A DNA stretch of 54,341 nucleotides from Nostocales cyanobacterium Centralia_MAG_434 (GTDB taxonomy: Bacteria; Cyanobacteriota; Cyanobacteriia; Cyanobacteriales; Nostocaceae). Each line of letters starts with the position of its first letter. The first letter of the stretch is position 1. A program made the translations under genes and the position numbers. This document shows positions 1 through 9,523 of the stretch, piece after piece. Location of the stretch: NCBI GenBank assembly GCA_021324415.1, contig JAJPJF010000376.1, positions 1 to 54,341 of the forward strand. Direction: 5' to 3'. A model generated the notes under the pieces. It had not been told where the DNA came from. It did no database searches and worked only from the letters and a program-made list of their open reading frames with translations.

Positions 1-616
1 GTAAGTAAAAAGATGCTGCATAGCCATCAGCGTGACCGCGTACAGGTTGTAGCAACTTAGCAGACAATAACTTTAAACCACCATTTCCATCTGGAGCAAC
101 AGCAGCCAGTAAGCTCAAGGTTTTTCCCAGTTTCTTGAGTCTTGCAGGTAATTGCACATCCTCACGATCTGTTGCTATTGTTAATTCCCAAATTTCGTCT
201 TTTGCGTCTTTCCCAGGTCCCTTGCGACGAACATAAAATAAGCACGCTTTTTGACCAACACACTCAAACATTAACTTATTAGCATGCTCCCGCCGTTCTG
301 CAAAGTCAGGATATGCTTCAACACCAACGTCACCTTCAAGATGCCGGATAAAACTATCAACTGTCGAACCTACGAAGACATAGCCCCAATCTTCAGCCTT
401 GATTGTCCTTTTCAAGGATTTTGCTTGGGAAGAAGCCACACCGTTTTTAGTTTGTTTCTGTGTTGCGGTGCGAATGAGCTCTACTTCACTTTCTGTAATG
501 GTGCTGTTATGGCTTTTGACTGCTATGTTGATCTGGTTACAAATTGCTATTAGCTCTTTGTTATCCAGCTTCAATTCCCTTGATAGTTCGTAGATCCTAA
601 TTTTATTTTTGTTCAT
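1..616 (-). CDS. IF2_N-domain protein, 3' end beyond the window
   Basis: The gene opens with ATG at 614-616 and stays open to the left edge, giving 205 visible codons. The first ~50 residues ([19 protein letters not shown] and onward) match the IF2_N fold, the small domain at the N-terminus of bacterial initiation factor IF-2. The next ~150 residues contain no G-domain motifs, so this is not infB itself. After a polar linker comes a segment beginning near [19 protein letters not shown] that I do not recognise. An orphan IF2_N domain suggests a nucleic-acid or ribosome contact, but that is inference. Repeats of the TCATGAGTCAT type lie directly upstream of the start. Confidence 0.75.
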   Translation of the reverse strand, partial: MNKNKIRIYELSRELKLDNKELIAICNQINIAVKSHNSTITESEVELIRTATQKQTKNGVASSQAKSLKRTIKAEDWGYVFVGSTVDSFIRHLEGDVGVEAYPDFAERREHANKLMFECVGQKACLFYVRRKGPGKDAKDEIWELTIATDREDVQLPARLKKLGKTLSLLAAVAPDGNGGLKLLSAKLLQPVRGHADGYAASFYL

Positions 617-623
617 CCTGAAT

Positions 624-665
624 GATTAGTCATGAGTCATGAGTTGTTAGTCATTGGTCATTGGG
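624..665. repeat. Short TCATGAG / TCATTGG tandem repeats
   Basis: Two copies of TCATGAG are followed by two copies of TCATTGG. This is a low-complexity intergenic repeat of the kind common in Nostocales. The same words recur at 31094-31150. It lies in the divergent-looking spacer between the IF2_N gene start and the 3' end of the deacetylase-like gene. Confidence 0.6.
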
Positions 666-761
666 AGCCTGCATTAATGAGGGGTTCCCCTGGTTGTAGC
701 AACTGACGTTTATTTAGTTACAAATAACAAATAACACTTTAATCCGTTACAGCTTATTTTC

Positions 762-1676
762 TTATATATACTGTCGATAAACCTCGCTAGCAGCACGATG
801 TACTAAAGAATGACGCCAAACAAGAGATTTCATATCATCGGCATAACCACCGCCGATCACGCAGGCAACGGGGTATCCAGAGGCCACACACGTACTCAAA
901 ACCTGCATTTCGCGACGAAAGATACCAGTGTCGGTTAGGGCTAATTTTCCTAAGCGATCGCCCACATGCGGATCAACACCAGCATCATACAACACAATAT
1001 CTGGCTTGACTTCTGACAACAGATCTGGTAAGTAATTTGCTAATGTTTGCAGATAAGCATCATCTTCCATTCCTTCTACAAGGGGAACATCCAGATCACT
1101 TTTTTGCTTGGTACCAGGGAAATTGATTTCACAATGCATTGAAAAGGTAAAAACGCTGTCGTCATCTTGAAAGATGAAAGCAGTTCCATCTCCTTGATGA
1201 ACATCTAAATCCACAATCAGAATTTTGCTAACAAGACCAAGTTTTTGTAGAACACGGGAAGCGATCGCCAAATCGTTAAAAATACAAAAACCAGACCCAT
1301 AATCAGGAAAGGCGTGATGAGTACCGCCAGCTGTATTACAAGCTAAACCGTGATTGAGTGCCAGCCTGGCAGTAAGAACAGTACCACCTACCGCTACACA
1401 AGTACGATTCACCAACGCTGGACTCCAAGGCAATCCAATCCGCCGCTGGACTTTAGGATTGAGTGTTCCCTCACAATAAGCTTGAACATAGTCTGGGGTG
1501 TGGACTAACTCGATCAACTCCTTTGATGGGCGTGAAGGTGTGTGAAATTGTTCTTTTTGCGCCACGCCATCAGCTAACAGCAGTTCATAAAGTTGTCGAA
1601 ACTTGGGCATCGGGAAACGATGTCCTGGGGGCAGTGGAGCTACGTAGTCGGGATGGTAAACTATTGGCAAGTCCAT
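762..1676 (-). CDS. Histone deacetylase family (acetoin utilisation-type) hydrolase
   Basis: This is a metal-dependent deacetylase of the arginase/deacetylase fold, about 304 residues, the usual size for bacterial class II-like members. Visible motifs are the HH pair in GGTHHAFPDYGSGFC, the zinc-binding DLDVHQGDGTA block, and GVDPHVGDRLGKLALT. Together these carry the Asp/His metal ligands and the catalytic His pair. In bacteria the family acts on small acetylated amines or proteins; the substrate cannot be told here. I chose ATG at 1676 (MDLPIVYHP). A TTG eight codons upstream (1700) is in frame but adds residues that do not look like the family. The gene is divergent from the next one. Confidence 0.85.
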   Translation of the reverse strand: MDLPIVYHPDYVAPLPPGHRFPMPKFRQLYELLLADGVAQKEQFHTPSRPSKELIELVHTPDYVQAYCEGTLNPKVQRRIGLPWSPALVNRTCVAVGGTVLTARLALNHGLACNTAGGTHHAFPDYGSGFCIFNDLAIASRVLQKLGLVSKILIVDLDVHQGDGTAFIFQDDDSVFTFSMHCEINFPGTKQKSDLDVPLVEGMEDDAYLQTLANYLPDLLSEVKPDIVLYDAGVDPHVGDRLGKLALTDTGIFRREMQVLSTCVASGYPVACVIGGGYADDMKSLVWRHSLVHRAASEVYRQYI

Positions 1677-1766
1677 GGAATTGAAATTTTTAACCGCCAA
1701 TTTTGTTGAAAATAGAACTAAATAAGGGACAATAGCAAAGACGCCGAGAGTACTTCCTCACGGATT

Positions 1767-2285
1767 ATGGAACAAAAAGTTATCTGGCAACAAGGTAGTA
1801 GTAATCCAGAAAACCCCAGTAGCCTCGCTACTATCCGCGAATGGTGGACAAATCTTAATGGCAAAGAAATCACGTGGCAACAAAGAATAATTCCTTATAG
1901 TGGTGAAATTAGTGAGATTGATTGGGAACCGCAGCGCTTTGATGAGGTCGTAGTACTGAATAAACCAGAGATTCGTGGGATAACTCTCTACTGGAATAAA
2001 ATTAGTGATTCTCAAGAACGTAATACTACACCACACAAACTTATATTGGATAGTATCCATCAATATTTATACATTTTTCCTCAGTCTCAAGCAGAAGTTG
2101 TGATTCGTGTAGGTTTACCATCTATTCCTTATCAGACAATTTCCCTCACTAATCCCCAGTACTTTTATAATAAATCGGGGCAAAACTACATCCTTCTGTT
2201 GAGAGATGCGACACAAGAACTAGAAGTGAGAGTGACTTTAAGTCCAGAAAATCTCAAGCAACTCATTCGAGAATTAACAAAGTAA
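1767..2285 (+). CDS. Conserved hypothetical protein upstream of mscS
   Basis: A 172-residue protein of mixed polar and beta-rich sequence, with no signal peptide and no membrane segment. The N-terminus (MEQKVIWQQGSSNPENPSS) leads into a Trp-rich stretch with REWWTNL. I do not recognise the family. The stop codon is 4 bases before the first possible start of the MscS-type channel gene, so the two are probably co-transcribed and translationally coupled. That is the only hint of role: a soluble partner or regulator of the channel is possible but unproven. Confidence 0.7.
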   Translation: MEQKVIWQQGSSNPENPSSLATIREWWTNLNGKEITWQQRIIPYSGEISEIDWEPQRFDEVVVLNKPEIRGITLYWNKISDSQERNTTPHKLILDSIHQYLYIFPQSQAEVVIRVGLPSIPYQTISLTNPQYFYNKSGQNYILLLRDATQELEVRVTLSPENLKQLIRELTK

Positions 2286-2289
2286 GATT

Positions 2290-3378
2290 TTGGCGATTGT
2301 TTTAAAAGAAATCCAAAATATCAACTTCGACTTTTCTATGATGCGATTGATTCTATCACTTGTATTTATTTTGCTTGGCTTACTAGGTGGAGTTATTAGT
2401 GAAAAAATTCTCTTTGAGAAACTGAAGAAATTTGTTGTTTGGAAAAAGATTCCTGGGAGTCAGATACTCATTCAGTCTTTGCATCGCATGCCCTTTATTT
2501 GGAGCGTGCTGGCTGGCTTGTATGGGGCAATCATTATTAACCGTGCTGAGCCAGAGATTGCTGATGTACTGAAAAAAATCCTGACAATTGTTTTTCTGTA
2601 CTCAGTCACGCTTGTCCTTGCCAGACTGACTGCTGGGTTTGTGAATCTCTATCTCCGGAGAACAGATGGACTTTCTGCATCACTGCTTTCAAACCTTGCC
2701 AAAGTTTCTGTTATCACTTTAGGGACATTAATTCTATTACAAACAATAGGTGTTGAAATTACACCATTAGTTACCACTTTAGGTGTAGGTGGTATTGCCG
2801 TTGGTTTAGCACTTCAAGACACACTTGCAAATTTGTTCTCTGGTTTTTACTTAATTGTTTCTAATCAGGTGAAGACTGGAGATTATGTAAAATTAGAAGA
2901 TAAGTACGAGGGCTATATAACCGATATTACATGGCGTAATACAACCATAAAAGAACTGAATAATAATGTCATCATTGTACCAAATTCTAAATTATCGACA
3001 TTGATTTTTACTAACTATCATTTGCCTGTCAAGGAAATTACATTAACGATGAAAGTAGGAGTAGGCTACGATAGTGATCTTGATGAAGTCGAGAGAGTGA
3101 CTGTAGAAGTCGCAAAAGAAGTCATGCGGGAAGTTGCACCGGAATTAATCAAAAATGAACCATTTATTAGATTTCAAAATTTTGGGGATTCTAGTATAGA
3201 TTTTATGGTTTATATACGGGTCAATGAATTTTTTGACCAACGCATGGCTAGACATATCTTTATTAAGAAATTACATAAACGCTATCAGCAAGAAGGTATT
3301 ACAATTCCCTTCCCCATCCGAGAACTGTATATGCAAGATAATGGCAGAAACAATGGAGCATTAAAGGTAGGTAGCTAA
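2290..3378 (+). CDS. Small-conductance mechanosensitive channel (MscS) family protein
   Basis: This inner-membrane protein would release solutes when membrane tension rises. Hydrophobic helices appear near residues 18-38, 68-86, 97-118 and 135-155, followed by the pore-lining Gly/Ala-rich TM3 region (TTLGVGGIAVGLALQDTLAN) and the MscS beta domain (VKTGDYVKLEDKYEGYITDI, then NNVIIVPNSKL). The length of ~360 residues is slightly longer than E. coli MscS. The first possible start is TTG at 2290, 4 bases after the upstream stop. ATG at 2338 (MMRLILS) sits right before the first helix and is an equally credible start. No strong ribosome site marks either. Confidence 0.88.
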   Translation: MAIVLKEIQNINFDFSMMRLILSLVFILLGLLGGVISEKILFEKLKKFVVWKKIPGSQILIQSLHRMPFIWSVLAGLYGAIIINRAEPEIADVLKKILTIVFLYSVTLVLARLTAGFVNLYLRRTDGLSASLLSNLAKVSVITLGTLILLQTIGVEITPLVTTLGVGGIAVGLALQDTLANLFSGFYLIVSNQVKTGDYVKLEDKYEGYITDITWRNTTIKELNNNVIIVPNSKLSTLIFTNYHLPVKEITLTMKVGVGYDSDLDEVERVTVEVAKEVMREVAPELIKNEPFIRFQNFGDSSIDFMVYIRVNEFFDQRMARHIFIKKLHKRYQQEGITIPFPIRELYMQDNGRNNGALKVGS

Positions 3379-3464
3379 AACCAGTTGAGCAACGAGGTTT
3401 CTCCTTGCTCACAGAATCTGGATTTTTTAGTATTATATAAGAAAATACTTTACGAAACTTAATA

Positions 3465-4358
3465 ATGACTGTAAACACACAGCAGCTACCAACCATAGCC
3501 TCTTTAGAAAAACTCTTTTGGACTTGGCAGGAGCATAAAATCCAGTACACAGTTATGGGTACGGGAAAGCCTTTAGTATTGGTGCATGGGTTTGGTGCTT
3601 CTATCGGACACTGGCGGAAGAATATCCCTGTTTTAGCAGACGCGGGATATCAGGTGTTTGCCGTTGACTTATTGGGATTTGGTGGTTCTGATAAGCCACC
3701 ATTAAATTACACTGTAGAAGTTTGGGTGGAACTGCTGAAAGATTTTTGGACAGCACATATTCAAGAACCTGCTGTATTTATTGGCAATTCCATCGGTGCA
3801 CTTTTAAGCTTAATGGTGGTTGCAGAACATCCAGAAATAGCCGAAGGTGGTGTGTTGATCAACTCGGCTGGTGGTTTGAGTCATCGTCCTCATGAACTAA
3901 ACCCACCTCTGCGTATTGTCATGGCAGCGTTTAACAGATTGGTTGGTCATCCTATGACAGGTAGGTTTGTCTTCAACCGCGTCCGCCAAAAAGCCCAAAT
4001 TCGTCGTACCCTATACCAGGTTTATCGGAACCGGGAAGCTGTCACTGACGAGCTCGTAGATTTACTTTATACTCCTTCTTGTGATCCAGGCGCACAGAAA
4101 GTTTTTGCCTCTATTCTCACAGCGCCTCCTGGTCCTAGTCCAGCGGAATTATTGCCCAAAGTGGAACGTCCGTTACTCGTGATTTGGGGTGCAGATGACC
4201 CTTGGACACCCATCACAGGAGCAAAAATTTACGAGCAAGCACGGGAAGATGGTAAAGATATTGCCATTGTTCCTATCCCAGGTGCTGGACATTGTCCTCA
4301 TGATGAAGTGCCTGAGATTGTCAATCAGCAAATTGTGGCGTGGTTAGGGCAAAGGTAG
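3465..4358 (+). CDS. Alpha/beta-fold hydrolase
   Basis: A 297-residue serine hydrolase with the oxyanion motif VLVHGFGAS, the nucleophile elbow GNSIG (Ser109), an acid in WGADDPWTP and the catalytic His in GAGHCPHDE. The order and spacing are those of a complete single-domain alpha/beta hydrolase with a lid region (about 125-200). Similar plant and cyanobacterial enzymes act on chlorophyll-derived or lipid esters, but the substrate here is not determined. The ATG at 3465 has no strong ribosome site. There is an 86-base gap from mscS. Confidence 0.85.
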   Translation: MTVNTQQLPTIASLEKLFWTWQEHKIQYTVMGTGKPLVLVHGFGASIGHWRKNIPVLADAGYQVFAVDLLGFGGSDKPPLNYTVEVWVELLKDFWTAHIQEPAVFIGNSIGALLSLMVVAEHPEIAEGGVLINSAGGLSHRPHELNPPLRIVMAAFNRLVGHPMTGRFVFNRVRQKAQIRRTLYQVYRNREAVTDELVDLLYTPSCDPGAQKVFASILTAPPGPSPAELLPKVERPLLVIWGADDPWTPITGAKIYEQAREDGKDIAIVPIPGAGHCPHDEVPEIVNQQIVAWLGQR

Positions 4359-4448
4359 CAATTCAAGAATTTGACATTCACAATTTTACTGCCAAATTTT
4401 TTGCAGATTTGACACATCAAAAATAAAAGGGGATGAAACAGCGAACTA

Positions 4449-4478
4449 CCTACACCCACCCTAAGCAGGTGGTGTAGG
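4449..4478. other. Strong hairpin upstream of uvrA
   Basis: CCTACACCCACC and GGTGGTGTAGG pair with one bulged C around a 7-base loop. No T-run follows on the plus strand, so this is not a textbook terminator. It lies in the 269-base spacer between the hydrolase and uvrA. It could be a dispersed palindrome or a transcription end aided by other factors. Confidence 0.5.
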
Positions 4479-4627
4479 CTGAGATCTATCTGTAACTTCC
4501 GGTTTTACTCCCACTGGGAGGTCTGTAATTACCACACAAAACAGTACGATTGTTCTACTATGATAAGGGCAACGATGATAATATTAAGAACTGTTTCGCT
4601 CCCGCCTCTATCTCTTAGCCTGCTGAT

Positions 4628-7531
4628 ATGTCAAACCCCCAGCTAGCCGCATCCTTAAATGGACATCTTCCTCACCCCACCAACCACAATCCCCAAAATA
4701 CGATTCGGATTCGGGGTGCTAGGCAGCATAACCTCAAAAATATAGATGTAGAATTACCACGCGATCGCCTGATTGTGTTTACTGGTGTTTCTGGATCTGG
4801 CAAGTCTTCCCTAGCATTTGACACAATTTTTGCAGAAGGGCAGCGCCGTTACGTGGAATCACTGAGTGCTTATGCGCGGCAATTTTTGGGACAGTTGGAT
4901 AAACCGGATGTTGAGGCGATAGAGGGTTTAAGTCCGGCCATTTCTATTGATCAAAAGTCTACCTCTCATAACCCGCGTTCTACTGTGGGGACGGTGACAG
5001 AAATTTACGACTATCTTCGGCTGTTGTTTGGAAGAGCAGGCGAACCTCATTGCCCGATCTGCGATCGCTCAATTGCGCCACAAACAATAGATGAAATGAG
5101 CGATCGCATTATGGAACTACCAGATCGCACCCGCTTTCAAATTCTCGCTCCTGTTGTTCGGGGTAAAAAAGGCACACATAGTAAACTTTTGTCAAGTCTT
5201 GCTTCCCAAGGTTTTGTGCGTGTCCGGGTGGATGGTGAAGTGAGAGAATTGTCGGATGCAATTGAGTTGGATAAAAATGTTGCCCACACAATAGAGGTCG
5301 TGATTGACCGTCTTGTGAAAAAAACTGGCATTCAGGAGCGTTTAGTCGATTCTTTGTCTACCTGTCTCAAGCAATCAAGCGGAATTGCGGTCATTCTGGT
5401 GAGTCCACCAACAGACGAAACCCAATCAACAAATAAAGCAGAACAAGAATTAGTCTTTTCAGAAAATTTTGCTTGTCCCGAACATGGCGCGGTGATGGAG
5501 GAGTTGTCACCACGCTTGTTTTCATTTAATTCTCCTTATGGTGCTTGTCCTCATTGTCATGGAATCGGGAGTTTAAGAAGGTTTTCGCCGGAGTTGGTAG
5601 TTCCTGATCCACAAGCACCTGTTTATTCTGCAATTGCTCCTTGGTCAGATAAGGAAAATACTTATTATTTAGAGTTGCTGTACAAGCTAGCTGAGGCTTA
5701 TGGGTTTGAGCTACAGACGGTGTGGAATCAGTTGACCCAAGAGCAAAGAGACATCATTTTATATGGAAGCGCCAAGAATTCTAGTGGTTCAAAAGAAGAT
5801 TTTAAAGGAGTTCTTAACATCCTGCAAAGGCAGTATGAGGGAGGTTCTGAACTGATCAAGCAAAAGTTGGAACAGTTTTTGGTTGATCAACCATGTTCAG
5901 TGTGTCACGGGAAGAGATTGAAGCCGGAAGCATTAGCAGTCCGGTTGGGACAATATCATATTTTGGATTTGACTGGAGTTTCCATTCGGGCGAGTCAGGA
6001 GAGAATTGATCAGCTAAAGTTAAGCGATCGCCAGATGCAAATCGCTGATTTGGTCCTCAAAGAAATTAAAGCTAGATTGCAATTTCTCTTAGATGTAGGG
6101 TTGGACTATCTCACACTTGACCGTCCAGCAATGACGCTTTCAGGTGGGGAGGCGCAACGAATCCGTCTAGCCACTCAAATTGGTTCGGGCTTAACTGGGG
6201 TGTTGTACGTTTTAGATGAACCGAGTATTGGTTTACATCAACGAGATAATGGGCGGTTGTTGCGAACTTTAACAAAATTGCGTGATTTGGGTAACACCTT
6301 AATTGTCGTAGAACATGACGAAGAAACCATCAGGGCTGCTGACCACATTGTTGATATTGGTCCTGGTGCGGGTATTCATGGGGGAGATATTGTTGCTCAA
6401 GGTGATTTGTCCAATTTGCTAACGGCGGAAAAATCTTTAACAGGTGCCTATTTGTCTGGAAGGCGGGTGATTCAAACTCCATCTGCACGCAGAGACGGAA
6501 ATGGGCGTAGCTTAATTATGAAAAACGCCTACCGCAATAACCTGAAAAATATAAATGTAGAAATCCCTTTAGGTAAGCTTGTTGCCGTCACTGGTGTTTC
6601 TGGTTCTGGAAAATCTACCCTAATAAATGAGTTACTCTATCCCTCATTACAACATCATCTGACTCGTAAAGTTCCTCTCCCTAAAGAAATAGATGAAATT
6701 CAGGGATTGAATGCCATTGACAAAGCCATTGTGATTGATCAATCACCCATTGGTAGAACACCACGTTCCAACCCAGCCACGTATACAGGTGTGTTCGATA
6801 TTATTCGAGACGTCTTTTCCCAAACAGTAGAAGCCAAAGCCAGGGGTTACAAACCAGGCCAATTTTCGTTTAATGTTAAAGGCGGACGTTGTGAGGCTTG
6901 CAGTGGACAAGGTGTGAACGTTATTGAAATGAATTTTTTGCCTGATGTTTATGTACAGTGTGAAGTTTGCAAAGGTGCAAGATATAACCGAGAAACTTTA
7001 CAGGTGAAGTACAAAAACAAATCAATTTCCGACGTTCTCCACATGACAGTTGAAGAGTGCTTGGAATTTTTTCAAAACATTCCTAAAGCCGTGAATAAAC
7101 TGCAAACTTTAGTAGATGTTGGACTAGGTTATGTTCAACTAGGACAACCAGCAACAACATTATCTGGTGGTGAAGCACAACGGGTGAAATTAGCCACAGA
7201 ACTCTCACGCCGTGCTACAGGTAAGACACTTTATTTAATAGATGAACCAACAACAGGTTTATCTTTTTATGATGTCCACAAGTTACTTGATGTATTGCAA
7301 CGTTTGGTGGATAAAAGTAATTCAATATTAGTGATTGAACACAATTTAGATGTGATTCGATGTGCAGATTGGCTGATAGATTTAGGACCAGAAGGTGGTG
7401 ATAAAGGGGGAGAAGTTATTGCGGTAGGTACACCAGAAGAAGTGGCAGAAAATTCTAGGTCTTACACTGGGCAATATTTGAAGCAGGCGTTGCAGCAATA
7501 TCCAGCAGTGGCTAATACCAATTCACTATAA
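4628..7531 (+). CDS. uvrA: UvrABC excinuclease subunit A
   Basis: The damage-recognition ATPase of nucleotide excision repair, which loads UvrB on lesions in the cytoplasm. At 967 residues it is of family length. Walker A of the first ABC half is GVSGSGKSS (53-61). The first zinc module has CPEHG and CPHCHG, and [12 protein letters not shown] follows. The first signature is [14 protein letters not shown]. The second half has Walker [10 protein letters not shown], a zinc finger CEACSGQG...[10 protein letters not shown], signature [14 protein letters not shown] and Walker [12 protein letters not shown]. All catalytic motifs are intact. The last five residues (NTNSL) are encoded by a dispersed repeat that also occurs at 29746-29784. 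Confidence 0.98.
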   Translation: MSNPQLAASLNGHLPHPTNHNPQNTIRIRGARQHNLKNIDVELPRDRLIVFTGVSGSGKSSLAFDTIFAEGQRRYVESLSAYARQFLGQLDKPDVEAIEGLSPAISIDQKSTSHNPRSTVGTVTEIYDYLRLLFGRAGEPHCPICDRSIAPQTIDEMSDRIMELPDRTRFQILAPVVRGKKGTHSKLLSSLASQGFVRVRVDGEVRELSDAIELDKNVAHTIEVVIDRLVKKTGIQERLVDSLSTCLKQSSGIAVILVSPPTDETQSTNKAEQELVFSENFACPEHGAVMEELSPRLFSFNSPYGACPHCHGIGSLRRFSPELVVPDPQAPVYSAIAPWSDKENTYYLELLYKLAEAYGFELQTVWNQLTQEQRDIILYGSAKNSSGSKEDFKGVLNILQRQYEGGSELIKQKLEQFLVDQPCSVCHGKRLKPEALAVRLGQYHILDLTGVSIRASQERIDQLKLSDRQMQIADLVLKEIKARLQFLLDVGLDYLTLDRPAMTLSGGEAQRIRLATQIGSGLTGVLYVLDEPSIGLHQRDNGRLLRTLTKLRDLGNTLIVVEHDEETIRAADHIVDIGPGAGIHGGDIVAQGDLSNLLTAEKSLTGAYLSGRRVIQTPSARRDGNGRSLIMKNAYRNNLKNINVEIPLGKLVAVTGVSGSGKSTLINELLYPSLQHHLTRKVPLPKEIDEIQGLNAIDKAIVIDQSPIGRTPRSNPATYTGVFDIIRDVFSQTVEAKARGYKPGQFSFNVKGGRCEACSGQGVNVIEMNFLPDVYVQCEVCKGARYNRETLQVKYKNKSISDVLHMTVEECLEFFQNIPKAVNKLQTLVDVGLGYVQLGQPATTLSGGEAQRVKLATELSRRATGKTLYLIDEPTTGLSFYDVHKLLDVLQRLVDKSNSILVIEHNLDVIRCADWLIDLGPEGGDKGGEVIAVGTPEEVAENSRSYTGQYLKQALQQYPAVANTNSL

Positions 7532-7601
7532 ATTTGATATGCTTGGCAACTGGAAAGACAAAGAGGACAAAGAGGACAAGGAGGACAAGGAGGACAAGGA
7601 G
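7513..7601 (+). repeat. Compound repeat: conserved 39-bp flank plus GACAAGGAG array
   Basis: A unique-looking flank (TAATACCAATTCACTATAAA at 7513-7532, continuing to about 7551) is followed by five 9-bp units of the GACAAGGAG type (7557-7601). The flank matches the reverse complement of 29746-29784 at 36 of 39 positions, where it is again followed by the same 9-bp array in the same relative orientation. The flank overlaps the uvrA stop codon. Confidence 0.8.
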
Positions 7602-7621
7602 ATAGATTTATATCAACAATT

Positions 7622-8122
7622 TTGTGCAATTTGGGCTATGTGCCTGCTGCAGAACTTCTTGAAGAATACTCAAATGACAAAGAGTATGAATGTGAAGAGG
7701 TCGTTTCCGGTGTGTCTACAAGAAAAAGTGCTATTTTCAATGCAAAAGGTGACACTATTTTTTTGATAGTTGGAATTGGTCAGCATCCCAAACAGTACTA
7801 CCTCTGGTCTAGATTTGTGATTGAAGAAATCCTCATTGATGAGGAAGGAGACTTCTTGTACCACGCCTTTGGACAGGGCTGGTTGTTAGCTCCGCCAAAA
7901 TATTTAAATTCATCATCATTTAATGAGTTTAAGTCTTATTGTGGTAATTTCGGTTTTGGGTTGATACCAATCAATGGCTCTCCTTATCTAAAGACTTTAA
8001 AGCATTTTTCAGAGCTTAATAAGCCAAGAAGACCAAAAATTAATTTTAGAAAATATGTAGATGAATTTTACAAACAAGTGATTCGTATTAATCCTAGCGA
8101 AGAAGAGAGGCTATTTGAATAA
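7622..8122 (+). CDS. Hypothetical protein, N-terminus uncertain
   Basis: A soluble protein of up to 166 residues with no family I can name. Conserved-looking stretches are VSTRKSAIFNAKGDTIFLIV and FGQGWLLAPPKYL. No ATG begins this frame; TTG at 7622 or GTG at 7640 are the only early starts, and upstream the frame runs straight back through the 9-bp array to a TGA at 7535. The repeat may therefore have replaced the natural start, making this either a gene with a weak start or a 5'-damaged one. It converges on the truncated vapC, with stops 2 bases apart. Confidence 0.55.
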   Translation: MCNLGYVPAAELLEEYSNDKEYECEEVVSGVSTRKSAIFNAKGDTIFLIVGIGQHPKQYYLWSRFVIEEILIDEEGDFLYHAFGQGWLLAPPKYLNSSSFNEFKSYCGNFGFGLIPINGSPYLKTLKHFSELNKPRRPKINFRKYVDEFYKQVIRINPSEEERLFE

Positions 8123-8124
8123 GT

Positions 8125-8241
8125 TTAAAATTGACAGCAAGCAGCAAAAAATAGCTCATCTGTGGTTTTAGTGGAACTCAGGCGAGGGCTATCTTCTAAA
8201 TACCAAATAAGGGCATGGGTATCAGTTACCGCATCAGACAT
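8125..8241 (-). pseudogene. Truncated VapC-type PIN-domain toxin
   Basis: Directly after the antitoxin, in a TGATG overlap, an ATG opens 38 codons reading MSDAVTDTHALIWYLEDSPR and ending DELFFAACCQF. The beginning is the hallmark N-terminus of PIN-domain toxins (DTHALIWYLE, with the first catalytic Asp). A full toxin is about 130 residues; here the frame leaves PIN homology after ~25 residues and stops. The catalytic Glu and the later Asp residues are absent, so this is a dead toxin. Confidence 0.7.
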
Positions 8242-8474
8242 CAAACATCCTCACGAGGAAAGTTTTGCCACATTTGCTGTCTGACTTCAGCAATATCTGA
8301 CTCAGTAATATCGCTACCTCGCCATAGCCCTCTCAAAGATTTGCGTGTCTTGGATTGAGTAGTTAATTCTCTTTCAATTTGGGGCGCGACTTGCTCAATG
8401 AGGCGTACTTTATCTAGTAACGAAAGCTGCCTTACCAATTCTAAAGCTTCCTCTAGAGTTACTGTTTTTTCCAT
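8241..8474 (-). CDS. Antitoxin of a VapBC-like module
   Basis: A 77-residue acidic/amphipathic protein (MEKTVTLEEALELVRQLSLL). Its C-terminal part, SLRGLWRGSDITESDIAEVR then MWQNFPRED, is typical of short antitoxins that pair with PIN toxins in cyanobacteria. It overlaps the start of the toxin remnant by one base, the normal operon arrangement. Because the toxin is truncated, this is an orphan antitoxin that could still neutralise toxins of the same family elsewhere in the genome. Confidence 0.75.
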   Translation of the reverse strand: MEKTVTLEEALELVRQLSLLDKVRLIEQVAPQIERELTTQSKTRKSLRGLWRGSDITESDIAEVRQQMWQNFPREDV

Positions 8475-8656
8475 TTTTCTACCTTAGAATAAGTCTACTT
8501 GAATAGTAATAATCTCACCTTAAAATAATTACCCTGCTTAAGTGTGCTGGAAAATTTATCTACGAAATTAATTATAATTCTACTCCATTGCTTATACTAT
8601 TGTAGGCTTGTAGGCGATCGCAAGATATAGTTAGGCTTATAGGTCGTGCAAAATTC

Positions 8657-9523
8657 ATGTTAGGATATCAACCCCAGTCACCGGATACAAACCCAACAAT
8701 AGATAAATTTCTTATGCAGGCTTTTCGGCAAATGCCAGCATGGAAAAAAGCACGCCTCATCAATGAAGCGACTAAAGGAATTCAGCAATGGGCTATTATT
8801 GGAATTCGTAATCAATATCCTCATGCAACCTTCAACGAAATCCAGTTTCAGTTAGCAGTAAGATGGCTAGGTAAGGAAACAGCAAATCGGCTTTATACAA
8901 ATGGTCATGGGAAAATAGTGGATGCAGAATCGATTCAGTTGGCATTGAAAGTGGCAGAAATTCTAGAGACGCTCGGAGTAGATTACCTGATTGGTGGTTC
9001 TGTAGCTAGTTCTATTTTGGGAGAACCTCGCGCTACGTTGGACGTTGACATAGTAGGGAATTTACAACTTTCTCATGTACAGCCGCTAGTAGAAATGATG
9101 AGTGGGGAATTTTATATTGACGAGATGATGATAACGGACGCAATTCATCGTAAATCATCTTTTAATGTTATCCATCTTGACACTATGCAGAAAGTTGACA
9201 TTTTTGTACTGACAGAACAGCCACTAGCACAGTTAGAAATGCAACGTCGTCAGCAATTGATTATTACTCAAAACCCCGAACGTTCTGCCTGGTTTGCCTC
9301 AGCAGAGGATATTATTCTTCAGAAACTGATTTGGTATCGTCTAGGGAATCAAGTCTCAGATAGACAATGGCGTGATGTTTTAGGTGTGCTGAAGGTTCAG
9401 GCTCACCAGCTTGATTATAACTATTTGGACGAGTGGAGTAAAAAGCTAAATTTAGTAGAATTAGTAGCACAAGCCTTACAAGAAGCAGGACTGAGCAAAA
9501 ATTCTGATGAAGACCTTAGCTAA
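8657..9523 (+). CDS. Nucleotidyltransferase-fold protein
   Basis: A 288-residue protein. The first ~85 residues are helical and unassigned. From about residue 95 comes an NTase-like core: a helix, then YLIGGSVASSILGEPRATLDVDIV, which fits the GGS...D-x-D pattern of minimal nucleotidyltransferases such as AbiEii/MNT-type proteins. The C-terminal part (SAEDIILQKLIWYRLG) matches the helix following the core in DUF6036/AbiEii-like families. These proteins often belong to toxin-antitoxin or defence loci, which fits its neighbours (an orphan antitoxin and a Uma2 remnant). Its actual substrate is unknown. Confidence 0.7.
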   Translation: MLGYQPQSPDTNPTIDKFLMQAFRQMPAWKKARLINEATKGIQQWAIIGIRNQYPHATFNEIQFQLAVRWLGKETANRLYTNGHGKIVDAESIQLALKVAEILETLGVDYLIGGSVASSILGEPRATLDVDIVGNLQLSHVQPLVEMMSGEFYIDEMMITDAIHRKSSFNVIHLDTMQKVDIFVLTEQPLAQLEMQRRQQLIITQNPERSAWFASAEDIILQKLIWYRLGNQVSDRQWRDVLGVLKVQAHQLDYNYLDEWSKKLNLVELVAQALQEAGLSKNSDEDLS

